A stretch of 64,000 nucleotides of DNA from Notospermus geniculatus. Its lineage: Eukaryota > Nemertea > Pilidiophora > Heteronemertea > Lineidae. The DNA lies in NCBI GenBank assembly GCA_002633025.1, contig NMRB01002886.1:18415-82414 (forward strand). The letters are read 5' to 3'. The notes under the pieces are model-generated. The model was not told the DNA's origin, did not search any database, and saw only the letters and a program-made list of their open reading frames with translations. Position 1 is the stretch's first letter; each line of letters begins with the position of its first letter. The translations under genes and the position numbers were made by a program. This document shows, one piece after another, positions 22,434 to 33,940 of this stretch.

Positions 22434-23974
22434 CTTTCCCTAGAATCACTGACAAGTGTAGGCCTATTCAAGAAGATAGTTGCTTCCAATATTCATCCCT
22501 TCGGCATGATGATAACACATCGGAAGATTAGAGACTACATCCCGCAGGCGTCCGTCGTCTGCTGTTGAAACTTAATCAATCACTTTCAGGACAGATTCGC
22601 GCGGATTATGATAATTAGAGCGGGAACGCTGGTTCATCAATGCTTTTTCTAGCCTCCGTGACGTAGCCGTCGATAGCACCCCCTTGTCGATGCATTTATG
22701 GCCGTATGAGTAGGCCTATGACTTGGCATCTTGCAGTTAAAGAAAAATACATATCACCCGCAAACTTCATGGGTCAAACTGTACAACAGTGCCCATTTTC
22801 TCCACTACGTTACACAAATAGACACTGTCATCGATCAGTCACCGCCATGTTTGACCGCATCACTCCTCCTAATGGAGTTACCATTAGGGACCGCTTCACA
22901 ATGGTAAGGAATCCTTACACATATTATTGCGCTGCACTTCTTTTCAACATGGCGGTGGCTGATCGATACTAGAGGGTGTTATTTGGAACGCCCTCTAGTG
23001 TCAAGAATGCTTCATGGGTGTTGGCCAAAACCCGCGAGACTCAGGAATCCAACTGCACACATTCACTGAGTGACGTCATATTCGGCAGTGTTCGGGTATC
23101 TCCGGTAAACACAGCCATACATGTGTTACACCGAAAGCAGAGAAGTCCCGTAAATCATCCTTTAAAGGCCCACTTTGGCCCTTATCGTGATGACAGATAT
23201 GAAGAATCGTACCTTCTGCGAAAACACCCGAGCTTCAGCGGAAACACCCGAACTTCGGCGAAATTTGTCGAGCGCCAATCACCTTCAAATTTTCTGCTTC
23301 ACTTGTAGGTTATGATTTGTGTTGACATTCTAATCTTACGCCTGCATCCGATATTAAAGCGAGGGCTCATTAATCAAAATGAAATCGCCTCACACATACT
23401 AAACTGCCATAAATTTTAAATTCTACATGAGTATTTGCGGAACGAACTGGTTCTCGCTCTAGTCTCGTTCTTCACGAGATTCACGATTCAGCCTGTCACA
23501 TGCACGTGCCTATCGCTGTACATCATCTCTCATAGGCGAACCACTCACGTCTTGCTAACGTACAAACATGAATTTTTCATGACATACTAGACTGCTATCT
23601 TGTCTTCGCCAGCTGGGAAAAAACCATGTGTTCATTCTCAACCGGGACTTGAGGGGAAGGAGGAAGGAGAATCGACCAATCAAATGTGTCCTTACAATTG
23701 CTCTTCGGCGTGTAGAACCGGAACTACATACATCTTGAAATCACGTGGCGACAATGTCAATATCTCAATCCACTTTCAGTCATTCTGGTTAATTGAAGTG
23801 GATGGCGATGACGGCCACAATGATTTGAGGAGCCCTGGGAAGATGCCTTCTCCGCCGATGCACTCTGAGTGAGCACAATCGTCCCCAGTCCTGTTATGGA
23901 CTAGTTTTCACCGATATGGTGCTACGTGGCGCTAGTGGGCGTTATAAAAACGTGGCGCTACTGAACGTCATTCG
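22434..23974. other. Intergenic, nothing recognised
   Basis: No gene was recognised. A full CRE lies at 23071-23078. Two nearby segments (ACCCGAGCTTCAGCGGAAAC and ACCCGAACTTCGGCGAAAT, near 23230) form a short imperfect repeat. Confidence 0.4.
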
Positions 23975-24147
23975 TCGTTTCGACGGGCCCCGCCATCTTG
24001 GATTTGTTGCAAACTGCACATGCGCAGTTATACCGGTTCGGCAAATTCCTATCTTGCGGACAATCACATGCTTTGATTTGTCTACCAGATAGTTGCGCGC
24101 GCAGAAATATCCATGGAAACCAAGATGGCGGCGGGCCGTCGAAACGA
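23975..24147. mobile_element. 173-bp inverted-repeat element with YY1-like arms
   Basis: The arms are about 28 bp. The left begins TCGTTTCGACGGGCCCCGCC and runs into ATCTTGG; the right is CCAAGATGGCGGCGGGCC running into GTCGAAACGA. The AAGATGGCGGC core matches the YY1 consensus. No target duplication was seen. The right arm contains an ATG (24125) that opens the frame described in the next entry, so this might instead be promoter structure. Confidence 0.55.
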
Positions 24148-25016
24148 TGAGGAAAACTTAGCGATACTTGGCTTTATACCCGGGCTTTATAAAAAACGAG
24201 GAAAATCTGCTGTGCAAGGACAGGTATCCCAGGAGTCATGGTCCCAGTGGTTTTCCTGATGGACAGAGTTTATGCGGAGGAATTAGTAATTTGACATTCC
24301 CGTCTCAAGCGCAGACACCTGTTGACATTCTTTGGTCTACTTCATTTTGGTGCCCAGAGGGCAGGCATTTGGCAGTTTGTAGACGATTTGGAAAGAATAT
24401 GCACACTGTGTCCCCAGGCCCTTGTAAACTGGTCTTTGACGTGCATTAATATGTCATGAGCTATAGGGAAAACAGCCATGGGCACGGGGTTGCAGAAACG
24501 CAAAAAGAGAAAACAAAATGTTACCAATCCCCAGTGGATTCAATCGTGTGCTAAATTATGTTGTATGTCCTCCAGGTCAAGTGACGTTGGAGCGCTTCTT
24601 GAAGATCCATGTTTTGGATGGATAGACACCCTCCGGGCCGCGTGGTTGTTGGTGATATAAGCGACATACTTGGAGAACGGTTAAAAACGCAATAAAATCA
24701 AATACTTTTGTTGTGTATCTACTAAATGTTTTACGAGTCCCTACGGAGATCGTCTGCCCCGGGATGGTAACAAATCCCTCTCATCGGGACGAGTCGCATC
24801 CGGGAACTCATCGGTCAAGATCAAAGACTTCCTAATGAAATACACTGTTTCAAATATTTGTTTACAGTCTTATCAATCAAAGACAGGGAACTATCTTTGA
24901 GTGGGCACGAGGAGACGGCAAACAGCGCGGATGTTGACATTGTCTACGACGGCGGTGATGAGGCTGATGTCAACCTGCCTTTGCTTGCAGAGGAGCAGTT
25001 ATTTGCGTTCGTGTGA
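24125..25016 (+). CDS. Possible small spliced gene or pseudogene, unidentified
   Basis: An ATG in CCAAGATGGCGG starts a frame beginning MAAGRRNDEENLAILGFIPG, open to a good donor CAG|GTATCC at 24223/24224. A last-exon-like block at 24868-25016 follows the acceptor TTTGTTTACAG and reads an acidic tail ending NLPLLAEEQLFAFV before TGA. Between them a donor ATG|GTAACA at 24771 is in compatible phase with that acceptor, and other frames are open in pieces (for example QRAGIWQFVDDLERICTL near 24350). I could not build one continuous model and recognise no family. AATAAA at 24692 could alternatively end a transcript there. Confidence 0.22.
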
Positions 25017-25348
25017 ATCTGTAATCAACCTTATGGGCCACCGTAACATTCTCATTACCTTAACGATCTCAGTTTAGCCCCCGTACAGGACGTAATGGCT
25101 GTCGTACGGGTCAAATTGTTCATGAAACTGCCAATTAAAAGAATACACGTGGGACTATTCATTAAAGCAGACAGACCTGAATCAGAATTTCGAGAACATC
25201 GTCTGGAAGGCAGACTGTTACCTCTTCGCGTCATTCCCGCGAAAGTGACGTCACGGTTCGCCGTCCTCTCATTGGCTGATAGCGGTAGTAGGCCTTGCAC
25301 CAGGGATCTACTCTACTGCAATATGAGGTCCGTTTCACTACTGTCAAA

Positions 25349-25497
25349 AGGGAGGTTTAGAAATCAAACGATAAACGTAAACGTTAACGACAACGTTATT
25401 TTTGTACCGAAAATGCAATATAAAATCTGGTGAATGTGTAGACTGTAGTACGTTGTCGTAAAGTTTACATTTATCGTTTGATTTCTAAACCTTCCTA
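25349..25497. mobile_element. MITE family M2, copy 1
   Basis: Inverted arms: GGGAGGTTTAGAAATCAAAC plus GATAAACGT at the left, and their complement ending AAACCTTCCTA at the right. Copy 2 is at 31028-31180. A perfect TAACGTTA-like core lies in the left arm. Confidence 0.85.
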
Positions 25498-25545
25498 TTA
25501 TGTCATAATGTCGGCTCCTTAATGACAAAGAATTTCATTGAGTGA

Positions 25546-26183
25546 TAGTCTCGCTTCACCAGCCTCTCTCTCTTACAGGAGAGAGTCTGGTAGAACAGAC
25601 TACAAAATCTTGTTACCGCCAGGTGGCGAGTGTCCAGCTCAGAGCATCCGAATCTGATTGGCCAACGGCCGAAAAACATGGCTGCGCCCATGAAACGTAT
25701 GATGAACGAACAAGGAACGAAACAGTTCGAGGGAAATTTTACCTTTTTAACACGTTTTATCGTGGTTTTCGCCGAGTGATATATAGAAGGCGATCGAGCC
25801 TGGTCGTTTGAGGTGGATTGCCGATGAAATAAAGTGGAATTGTATTTTGTATAAGGATCGATTTACCGTCTGGCTGAACTTTAGAATCCCTGGTCGGAAG
25901 TGACCTAATACATGGCACAAAATGTAAGTCCTATTGTACAATCGGCTTATTCCGTCAATCGATGACCATGCATAGTCGTTCCTGCCGTGCTAAAAAGGTA
26001 AATTCCACCTCAGACTCGTTCGTTCATCATACGTTTCATGGGCGCAGCCATGTTTTTCAGCCGTTGGCCAATCAGATTCGGATGCTCTGAGCTGGACACT
26101 CGCCACCTGGCGGTAACAAGATTTTGTAGTCTGTTCTACCAGACTCTCTCCTGTAAGAGAGAGAGGCTGGTGACGCGAGACTA
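25546..26183. mobile_element. Mutator-like non-autonomous element with 9-bp target duplication
   Basis: A 638-bp element with terminal inverted repeats of about 167 bp (25546-25712 and 26016-26183) that differ at only a few positions. It begins TAGTCTCGCTTCACCAGCCT and ends with the complement GCGAGACTA. Both sides are flanked by ATTGAGTGA (25537-25545 and 26184-26192), a perfect 9-bp duplication. Long TIRs plus a 9-bp duplication are typical of Mutator-like elements. No transposase is present. Each arm contains CCAATCAG and a palindromic GTTGGCCAAC-like stretch. Confidence 0.88.
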
Positions 26184-26378
26184 ATTGAGTGACAGTAGTT
26201 CGACATCACGTCGTTAGTTAATTAGGACTAAGCCAGTGACATTCGACATTTCGCACGTTTTCCTCCTTGAGGTATCCTTCAGAGACCATGGTTCAGTGAC
26301 AAGTGGACAAAATGACCGATTCTTATTCGGCTGTCAACGTCACTATTGAATAGTCTCAGGCAGACGGCAGTTCTACAA

Positions 26379-26500
26379 TAGTGAGGTTTCGCAAGAGCCC
26401 GGTTAGGCCCTACGACGACGTTTATCTATTGTGTGGGTATACCCAAACAATAGATAAACGTTGTCGTATGGCCTAACCGGGCGCTTGCGAAACCTCACTA
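26379..26500. mobile_element. Palindromic MITE family M1, copy 2
   Basis: Near-perfect palindrome starting TAGTGAGGTTTCGCAAG and ending CTTGCGAAACCTCACTA, with the inner hairpin TTTATCTATTGTG. It is better preserved than the copy at 14867-14994. Confidence 0.88.
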
Positions 26501-26509
26501 ATAACGATC

Positions 26510-28194
26510 AGCAGACGACAGCTAAGCATAAATTGCTTTCTTTTCACTCTGTTGAATTCAAAACGAGGGAACCAATCAGAATGCCCCTTATTCAGTAGGC
26601 CAAATATTAAGCAACAAGTGTTGTGATTGGTCTGACTGAATAGAATGGCTGACAATGACCTCTCCAGAAAATCAATATTTGAAATTTTGAATCGGGTCTG
26701 TAGATGACAATGTAGGTGAAGAAGCGAACGACTAAGGTAAACTTGCATTTTTGGGCTGCAGTTAACCTTTTTGCCAATAAATCGCCTACAGACAAACATC
26801 GATTGACCTCGTCCCCACGTGTTCTAACTCAATACCAAGGACCTTGATTCCTAGGATCGCGGTTGGGGATCGATGGGTTTGCAAGATTCATAGCAAAACC
26901 AATTCGACTGGTTAGGTTTTGTGATGGGGTCTGAGCCATCGATGAAAAATTTGGATAAAACCAGATTAATGGCTCTGTAACGCTGGAAGATCAATGTGAA
27001 TTAAAATCCCAACGAGTGGCCTTGACCTTCGGGGCCAGTTAATCAACCTCGTCCCTAGATTGACAGGCAGCCAATGAATGGCGAGTTTGACATGAAATCT
27101 CCGGCCGAGGTTGATGAAATAATGAAACTGCAACTCAAACATAACTATCGGTCAGTTGGGTGCAATGATTCTATTTCTAGAAATTCCGGCTTTAGTCGGC
27201 CGTATACTGATTGGAAATCTTTATACGAAATCAATTTAATTGGTCCTGGTGCCTTTGATATGTGAAGATCCCAATAGTCACTATCCTTTCCATGTAAATC
27301 TGAATTTCAGCGGTTAAATCTATATTTAGGACGTGTTTACTAATAGACTATGAGGAAAGATTGATCTGAAGAATGTTATAATCTTCAGAGTCATTATCAA
27401 GATGAAAGCAGAGATAAATATAGAAAAGCGAAAGAACGAAATTGATTGCTTTTGATACAGAACTGAAGCAGACGTCATCAGTTTCTTCCTCAACGCGCAT
27501 GCGCCCGACCTTTGACCTCTGCCCATAAATCATGGCGTATCGCCCGGGTAATCTCCGATTCAAAAATTCAAAGGCGATGCTGGAAAAACTCCATGACAAC
27601 TGACCGAATAAGTCAAAGGAAGCCGGGATCATTGCCGTGGCTTGTGTTACGCCAATCGATGTCCCGGTTGACAGGTTTGGCAGATCGGTCACTTTTTTGA
27701 TGGCGCCTTGTCATTGATACGAATCGGCGGTTAGCTGGACAAATGAGTCTATTAACTCTCCCACCCAGAGGCATTGTATCCACTATCAGAGTGCAAGTTT
27801 TTGTCAGACCGATGGTCAGGTTTGAGCAGTTTCTCCGCGTGTCTCAAACGCCGGTTCCAACGCAACATTTTTTCTGATCCCCAATTCGCTTACAATCTGA
27901 TACACAAGCAATGTAAGGCTAGCTTTCAGGTTTTTGTGACAAGCTGTCTTTGGCATTTTATCGACGGATGAAGTCAGCGACCAGCTTTGTACCCGGTGTA
28001 GGGTATCTCTCCCAAGCGTCTTAATATTATCCGCACACTGAAAGCCTATCGATTACACATAGGATGCTCAGGGCAAAATGTCAGATTTTTGTTTTGTTAC
28101 CTAAAAGGAAGCGACATATAATCCCTTCTTAAGACAAGAACTGGGGATGTAGGAAAATGTAGGCGGTGGGGAATGGGCAGCTCTATCGGGGAAA
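26510..28194. other. Intergenic, nothing recognised
   Basis: No gene was recognised. CCTCGTCCCC recurs near 26809 and a close variant near 27049. Confidence 0.4.
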
Positions 28195-28257
28195 ATGTCC
28201 CTGCGGCTGAAGTATTCTTTACACTTTAAAACGAATGTGTTGTTAGTTGCATCAAAA

Positions 28258-28680
28258 TCAGTGATTGGTCACTTCAAAGTGACAGAGTGCTCTCATTGGT
28301 CACTTCAAAGTGACAAGTGTTGTGATTGGTCTCTTCAAAGTGACAAGTGTTGTGATTGGTCTCTTCAAAGTGACACGTTTCTGATTGGTCTCTTCAAAGT
28401 GACAAGTTTTCTGGTTGGTCTCTTCAAAGTGACTAGTTTTCTGGTTGGTTTTTTCAAAGTGACAGGTGTTCTGATTGGTCTCTTCAAAGTGACAAGTGTT
28501 CTGATTGGTCTCTTCAAAGTGACAACTTTTCCGATTGGTCTTTTCAAATTGACAAGTGTTCTGATTGGTCTCTTCAAACTTACACGTGTTCTGATTGGTT
28601 TGGTCAGAAATGGGCTCATGCTGATTGGTCCTTTCTCAACGAAAGCCATTCCTACTGGTCAGCATTTGCTTGAAAGCGAA
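28258..28680. repeat. 30-bp minisatellite alternating CCAAT and TTCAAAG motifs
   Basis: About 14 units of 30 bp follow the consensus TGATTGGTCTCTTCAAAGTG plus ACAAGTGTTC. Most keep ATTGG (inverted CCAAT, NF-Y-type) and TTCAAAG (matching the WWCAAAG TCF/LEF consensus) in register. The array decays at its right end. Since 30 is a multiple of three, a 177-codon plus frame and a 94-codon minus frame stay open across it with 10-residue repeats. I regard these as by-products. Confidence 0.93.
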
Positions 28681-29239
28681 GCTTGGCAAACAGCCTCAAT
28701 CTCTAGGGGTATGGCGTACTTGGTGTAGGCCTGGGAGTGCTTCGCAATGAATTGGTCGAAAATTTGGTGACTGGTTGCCAAAAGTCCTTTCCTTTACTTA
28801 CGTAGTCTCATCTGAGGAAAACAGTACATGCTATTTCTTCACTTTCACGGCAGTCTCAGCCCCGCCTCGTGGAGACACAGCGTTTGAGGTCTACATCGTT
28901 TTGTGTACCACCTGCTCTGAGACAGAAAGGTTTTGCCTATATCGTTGATCAGACACTTTTTACCCTTTTCTCTTATATTAGGTTTCTTCTCAAAGGGCGA
29001 GTAAAAGGTAGAGATGTTTCTCAAAGCATGGAAACATTAAGAAGAAGCCCACGCAGTCAAAGAATGGAAAGTTGGGAAGATACACGATGTGTTATTTACC
29101 AGTACGAGACAGAGGATCGTCGAGACGTCGTTAATACCGACTGGAATAAAAAAGACTTTGTTGTCGACATCTTGCTATTACTTTTTTTATAGTCTATGAT
29201 ATTCGTAAAGGCTGGACGGGAAAGCAAAATCCGCTGTCT

Positions 29240-29560
29240 CGACTTCTTGCGGTTGCTTGCGGTGATGGACAAAAACGGTGCGGTCGCTTGCGGTGATGAA
29301 CCAAAACGATGCGGTCGCTTGCGGTGATGGGCAAAAAAGATGCGGTCGCTTGTGGCTGTGGACAAAAACGATGCGGTCGCTTGCGGTGATGGCCAAAAAA
29401 GATGCGGTCGCTTGCGGCGATAGGCAAAAACGATGCGGTCGCTTGCGGTGATGGACAAAAACGATGCGATCGCTTGCGGCGAGGGACAAAAACGATGCGG
29501 TCACTTGCGGCGATGGGCAAAAACGATGCGGTTGCTTGCGGTGATGGACAAAAACGAAAA
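29240..29560. repeat. 31-bp minisatellite, about ten copies
   Basis: Units of 31 bp (starts at 29250, 29281, 29312, 29343, 29374, 29405, 29436 and on) follow GATGCGGTCGCTTGCGGTGA plus TGGACAAAAAC. The minus strand is open in three frames here only because the repeat has few stop-like words; the FCPSPQATASFL-type peptides are by-products. Confidence 0.93.
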
Positions 29561-29686
29561 TGAACAAACTTGTGACACAAGGGTTTTGCAGCCGAATCTT
29601 GCAGTGATTTAAATTTTTACCTTTAGATTTCAAATTCCAAGGCGTATATGCATACTCTTTTGAGTAGCTTGTGATGGTCTCTTACG

Positions 29687-29736
29687 AGGGCCAATGTTAT
29701 GGCTTCGGCCCTGACGGAAAAACCTAATACAAATTT
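29687..29736 (+). mobile_element. 3' fragment of SINE family A
   Basis: AGGGCCAATGTTATGGCTTC and GGCCCTGACGGAAAAACCTAAT match the 3' ends of the SINEs at 46634-47002 and 51717-52010. The tRNA-like head is absent, as expected for 5' truncation. Confidence 0.75.
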
Positions 29737-29739
29737 GTA

Positions 29740-30795
29740 TGAATGACGAGAGAAAGCAATGTCTTGACAGACTCATAATACAACACAATGTCGCCACAAT
29801 CAACCCTTCGATTTTCCCGACAGTATACGTTTGTTTGAGGTTATCGACTGTCCTCCGCTCCTACAAGAGCTTCGGCAAATACATCTGTATTCAGTTGGCC
29901 GTAGTCTATCCAGTATCACTTGTGGACCCGAGTCTGACGCTTGAACAAATATACTAGTCCTCTTGAGTGGAGTACTCCCAGTCACTGCCACATGGAGAAT
30001 GGATTTTATGATACATGTTTGTGTATACTCCACCTACAGTGGTTGTATCTGGCCGCTGAATTCCTAGTCGCCCCACCACGCTACGATTTAAACGCCATTC
30101 AAAATGTTGCCAATAGACGCCTGACGACACCGTGATCGCGAGACGAAAATGACAACATCACCATCCAATCAATGATCAGCTTGCAAACAAGCTCGGTTTT
30201 TCGTGCTACGAACTTCGAAGTGCACGACCACCACTGGCCAATGCAAAAATATTGGAACCAATCAGAGCGCCTGTTAAGCCTGTACTCAGTAACGATTATT
30301 CTGATTGGCAGAGCGGAAAGTCAGGGTTAGAGGTAGCATTAAATACGTGTCGACGATTTTGCTGCCGGTGTAGCCCTCCTTGCTAAGAAGTGCACAATTG
30401 TGTAGGGCCTAAACCAAGTTGACCACTATTTTTAGTGGAGGTACTGTCTTACCATTGGAGCGGAGAGTGCAGGTACAAAAGATTCTGCCAAGTGGCCCTG
30501 GCTTCGCCTCTGGAGACCGAAGATGCCATTTGAATTCATGGCTGTCCAACCAATTACTGCTAAGATGGAAGCCATTGTCGTTGTGGCACGTGACCATAAT
30601 CTAACGTCCCAATCATGAGATTGGTATGGTCGCCGCATCACACTTTGTGTGCTGTCATATCGGACTGATTGTAGGCCGACAATTTATTGTTGAATTCCGT
30701 CAGCAAATCACTAACCAATGTTTGTAAGAAGATTCCTGGTACTTGTATGTGGAATGCGACACGACGGCTAAACGATTCTTCTGTGGCATTTGAAG
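29740..30795. other. Intergenic, nothing recognised
   Basis: No gene was recognised. Confidence 0.35.
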
Positions 30796-30797
30796 AC

Positions 30798-30868
30798 GTC
30801 GGTGGTGTAGTGGCTTGGGTGTGTGACTTACAATCAGGGAGCCCAGGGTTTGAATCCCACTGCCTGAG
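30798..30868 (+). pseudogene. tRNA-like sequence (SINE head)
   Basis: GGTGGTGTAGTGGCTTGGGT resembles an A box and D arm, the loop CTTACAA an anticodon loop (TAC), and CAGGGTTTGAATCCCACTG a T arm with B box. The acceptor stem is not closed, so it is probably the head of a tRNA-derived SINE. Confidence 0.5.
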
Positions 30869-31027
30869 ACTCTGTGTATCAGGCAGTATATCCGTTAAAG
30901 ATTGGGGATTATGCACTGAGCAAGACAACTGTGAAGGCTTGTCGGATGGGTAGGCCTACCTTGCCGACTAGTCGGAATTGCGTTTAGCGGGGGTGGGCAG
31001 GGATGCTCACGAACTCTCCCCTTTCAG

Positions 31028-31180
31028 TAGGGAGGTTTAGAAATCAAACGATAAACGTTAACGTTAACGACAACGTTATTTTTGTACCTAAAATGCAGTA
31101 TAAGATTTGCTTTATGTGTAGTATGAAAAATAACGTTGTCGTGAAGTTTACGTTTATCGTTTGACTTCTAAACCTCCCTA
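31028..31180. mobile_element. MITE family M2, copy 2
   Basis: The termini are TAGGGAGGTTTAGAAATCAA at the left and TTCTAAACCTCCCTA at the right. The inner arms contain AACGATAAACGTTAACG. The termini start and end in TA, compatible with a TA-target element. Copy 1 is at 25349-25497. Confidence 0.87.
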
Positions 31181-32371
31181 ATATCTCGCCACTTGCGGCA
31201 TTCTGCCTGTTATTATTTCGCAATGAGGTGAATCTCTTATTCACATATATATTGTAAATCATCATCCAACAATTCGACTGTTCAAGGTCTGCGAATTCAA
31301 ATGGTAGAAAAGACACCGTATTCCCCTCGGATCGATATGTTTTTGAGTTGAAAAGGTGCACCATGCCTCCTGGCAACGAACGACAGTTGAAATTACATCC
31401 CAATTCCAATATTTCTCGGATTAGACGCGAGATCCGTATCCATCTAGCGTCGAATAACACACGTCCTGTCTTTATCGTGAATATCGAAGAAAAATGGCCC
31501 CCGGGGAAGCCATTTTGTGAAATGGAACTCTCCTTTGAGTCGGAGGAGAGAAAGTGAAGATGACACCTGGAAGAGATCGATTTTGTGAACCAATATCGGG
31601 TCGACCACTCGGTTTCAAAGGGTTTCGCGCTTTGTGTGGATTCCCATTACGAAAAACTTGATGTCCAGATTCTTAAGATGGCGAACTAGTCTTACAGATT
31701 TGGTTCCCGTCTCCACGGCTTTGGAACTTCTCGGCTTTGTGTCGGGAAGCAGACCAAGACTCAGTTCCCAGTCGGTGTAAACGGAGGGAAGTCACCTCCC
31801 CTTAAGTATCCTACATCATTAGTCTAAGAAAGATAAGACGCGTGGATCTAGAGCCCAATGATCCTTTATTAAAATATTTCCTCTCGTTTCGAATGGAACA
31901 CAGCCTGAGAGGCCGACTATCGACATTTTTATTACATTAAAACGAGAATTAAAAAGTTTCAGCTAAAGAAATCGCTCGCTTATAAATTTATGGTTTAACT
32001 TCTTGTCAATTCTCCGTGCCCCAGGCCACATGTTTTCCTCCCAAACTGGCTAAAACGCAACCCCCCTTTTTCCACGTTCATCAGGGATCGATTTTCCCTA
32101 AACCGCTCAACTAATTGCTCATCTGCTGAAAAGTAATTGCCGTGGGAAAATTCCTCCGCCAATCACCTGGTGAAATCAATTACTTGAAGTAAAACCTTTT
32201 AGGCGTCTTAAATCTTGTGTTTACTTTTAAAATGTCCCATTTCCGCGGGAAGAAAACACAATAAGATTACGCGGGAGTTGCATCCGCAGCAACTTCTGTT
32301 TCCCGCGAAAAATGTTTGAGAGCGATTTCAGGTCAACTCAACGGAGAGTCCGTATTTTGATGCATTAGTTC
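31181..32371. other. Intergenic, nothing recognised
   Basis: No gene was recognised. GTTCCCGTCTCCACGGC and CTCAGTTCCCAGTCGG near 31705-31765 resemble the GGTTCCC-type MITE termini at 11146. Confidence 0.35.
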
Positions 32372-32417
32372 CTGATCTCGCCGCTAGGGCTTATACTTCG
32401 CCCTAGCGGTGAGATTT
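32372..32417. repeat. Short hairpin
   Basis: CTCGCCGCTAGGGC pairs with GCCCTAGCGGTGAG across a short loop. It is flanked by TTCCTGATCTCG and GAGATTTGGAACC, which extends the pairing weakly. Confidence 0.65.
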
Positions 32418-33860
32418 GGAACCAATCTAGTATTTGATTCCATTCGTAATACTTCGGGTCTTTCCGCCATTCTTAGGTAAATTGGCACAGTTTCGAGCTC
32501 TGAGTTGAGAATGGTTTGATTGAGCTGAGTTGCTCTCAAGTCAGTCAACGGGGACGAGATTGCATCTTGAAACCGCCTGACCAGTCTCGCGCAGGCGGCC
32601 GTTTTGTTCCAGGATCTTGCTCCCAGATTCGCAACAGAGGCTCGGTGAGCGAGACTACCGCCTGACGGAAGACAACAGACGATGGTCGATTTCCCGTTGA
32701 ATCTGTTATTTGTAATTTGAAGAATAATATCAGTCAACAGAGCAAAATATTGGTAACACGAGAAGCCGATTTGAAACCCTTATCGACCTGATATCAAATT
32801 CTACTCCCCGGTAATTCAATCTACATGTATTTATGAATGAGGAACGAAAGACAGACGATGCGATATTCCTTAGAACTACTCAGGTTTCTTGAAATCAGGC
32901 GATCTGATTTTAACCGGATATTCCCGAAAGATCCGTCGATTTCAGCCAACCAGGCACAGTTATTGGAAACCAGCGTATCGTCTGCTGTGGCACAAGTTTC
33001 TCTGAGCCACGGGGGAGAAGTATTTATCGTCTGCTCTCAAATTTCATGAATCTCTTTATCGACTTTTTATGTTTCGTTTCACAACATTGTCTTCTGACTA
33101 CAGAGAATGCCCAACCCTTACTCGAAATTACAAGAATTTTTGAAGAAGTATTCACGATTTGCCACCTGCTGGGCGAAACTACAGTAATCGTTTCGGACCA
33201 TGCAGCTTGCTCGTGATGTTCTGGCAGAGCGTGGCGTGTTCTCATTGGTCAGCAACAAGTATTGAAACACGCAGTTCGTTCTCATTGGCCAATAAATAAC
33301 ATATCAGAAGCTGATTCTTATTGGCAATTTTAAAGGCGTTGCAGATGGGTAGTGTGTTCTCACTGGCCAGTTACATGCTGAGAACATCAGGGTTTCTTAG
33401 CGCTGGCTCCCTTCTTCACCGCACAGTTTATAAATTTCCACTTCATAGTTACGAAGTGGAAACAAAAGAAACATTTCCAAGTGTAATATACACCACATCT
33501 CTATCGGTCTTGCGTCATACACTAAAAGACGCTCTTGCAGCAGGCGATATTTGTGGTACCAACCATCTCCTGAAATAAATTTTAGGTCATTGAAGTGAAG
33601 TCCAATTACGTGTTTCGTACTTCGTTTTTCGTCATGTTTGCGAAAACTCACTAATATCTTCTGGGGTCTGTACTGTGAGAATATCACATCAAGTGCAAAT
33701 ACAGATAATCGGGCCATCGACGACCTATGAATAATAGGTTAGGAACAACATCACGGCGACTCGAATGAACGCGCACCATTTATAATCTATTGACAAGCTT
33801 GGTATGGGCTTGTCAGTTACAGCGTCCCACCGCCTGTTAGCGACGTCACCACAAGGAAAG
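32418..33860. other. Intergenic, with TAGTCTCGC-type and CCAAT sequences
   Basis: No gene was recognised. 32581-32660 runs from CAGTCTCGCGCAGGCGGCCG to GGTGAGCGAGACTA, the terminus style of the 25546 element. 33238-33375 has four loose units with CTCATTGG or TTATTGGC. Confidence 0.4.
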
Positions 33861-33940
33861 AATAATGGACAAGATTTCTGGATCAAATATAACGATTCAC
33901 TTTTATTTGCATGTATATTTCATTCCGCTAAACGTAGTAT

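Noticed and set aside
28195-28728. 177-residue plus-strand frame with ten-residue repeats (FKVTSVLIGL-like), which could suggest a repetitive membrane protein
   Set aside because: It is produced by the 30-bp minisatellite, whose period is a multiple of three. A minus-strand frame is open over the same repeats, and DNA-level motifs explain the conservation better.
29187-29633. 148-residue minus-strand frame with HHRKRPHRF repeats resembling a His-rich protein
   Set aside because: The 31-bp array reads as cycling frames with no start context or splice signals; several frames overlap.
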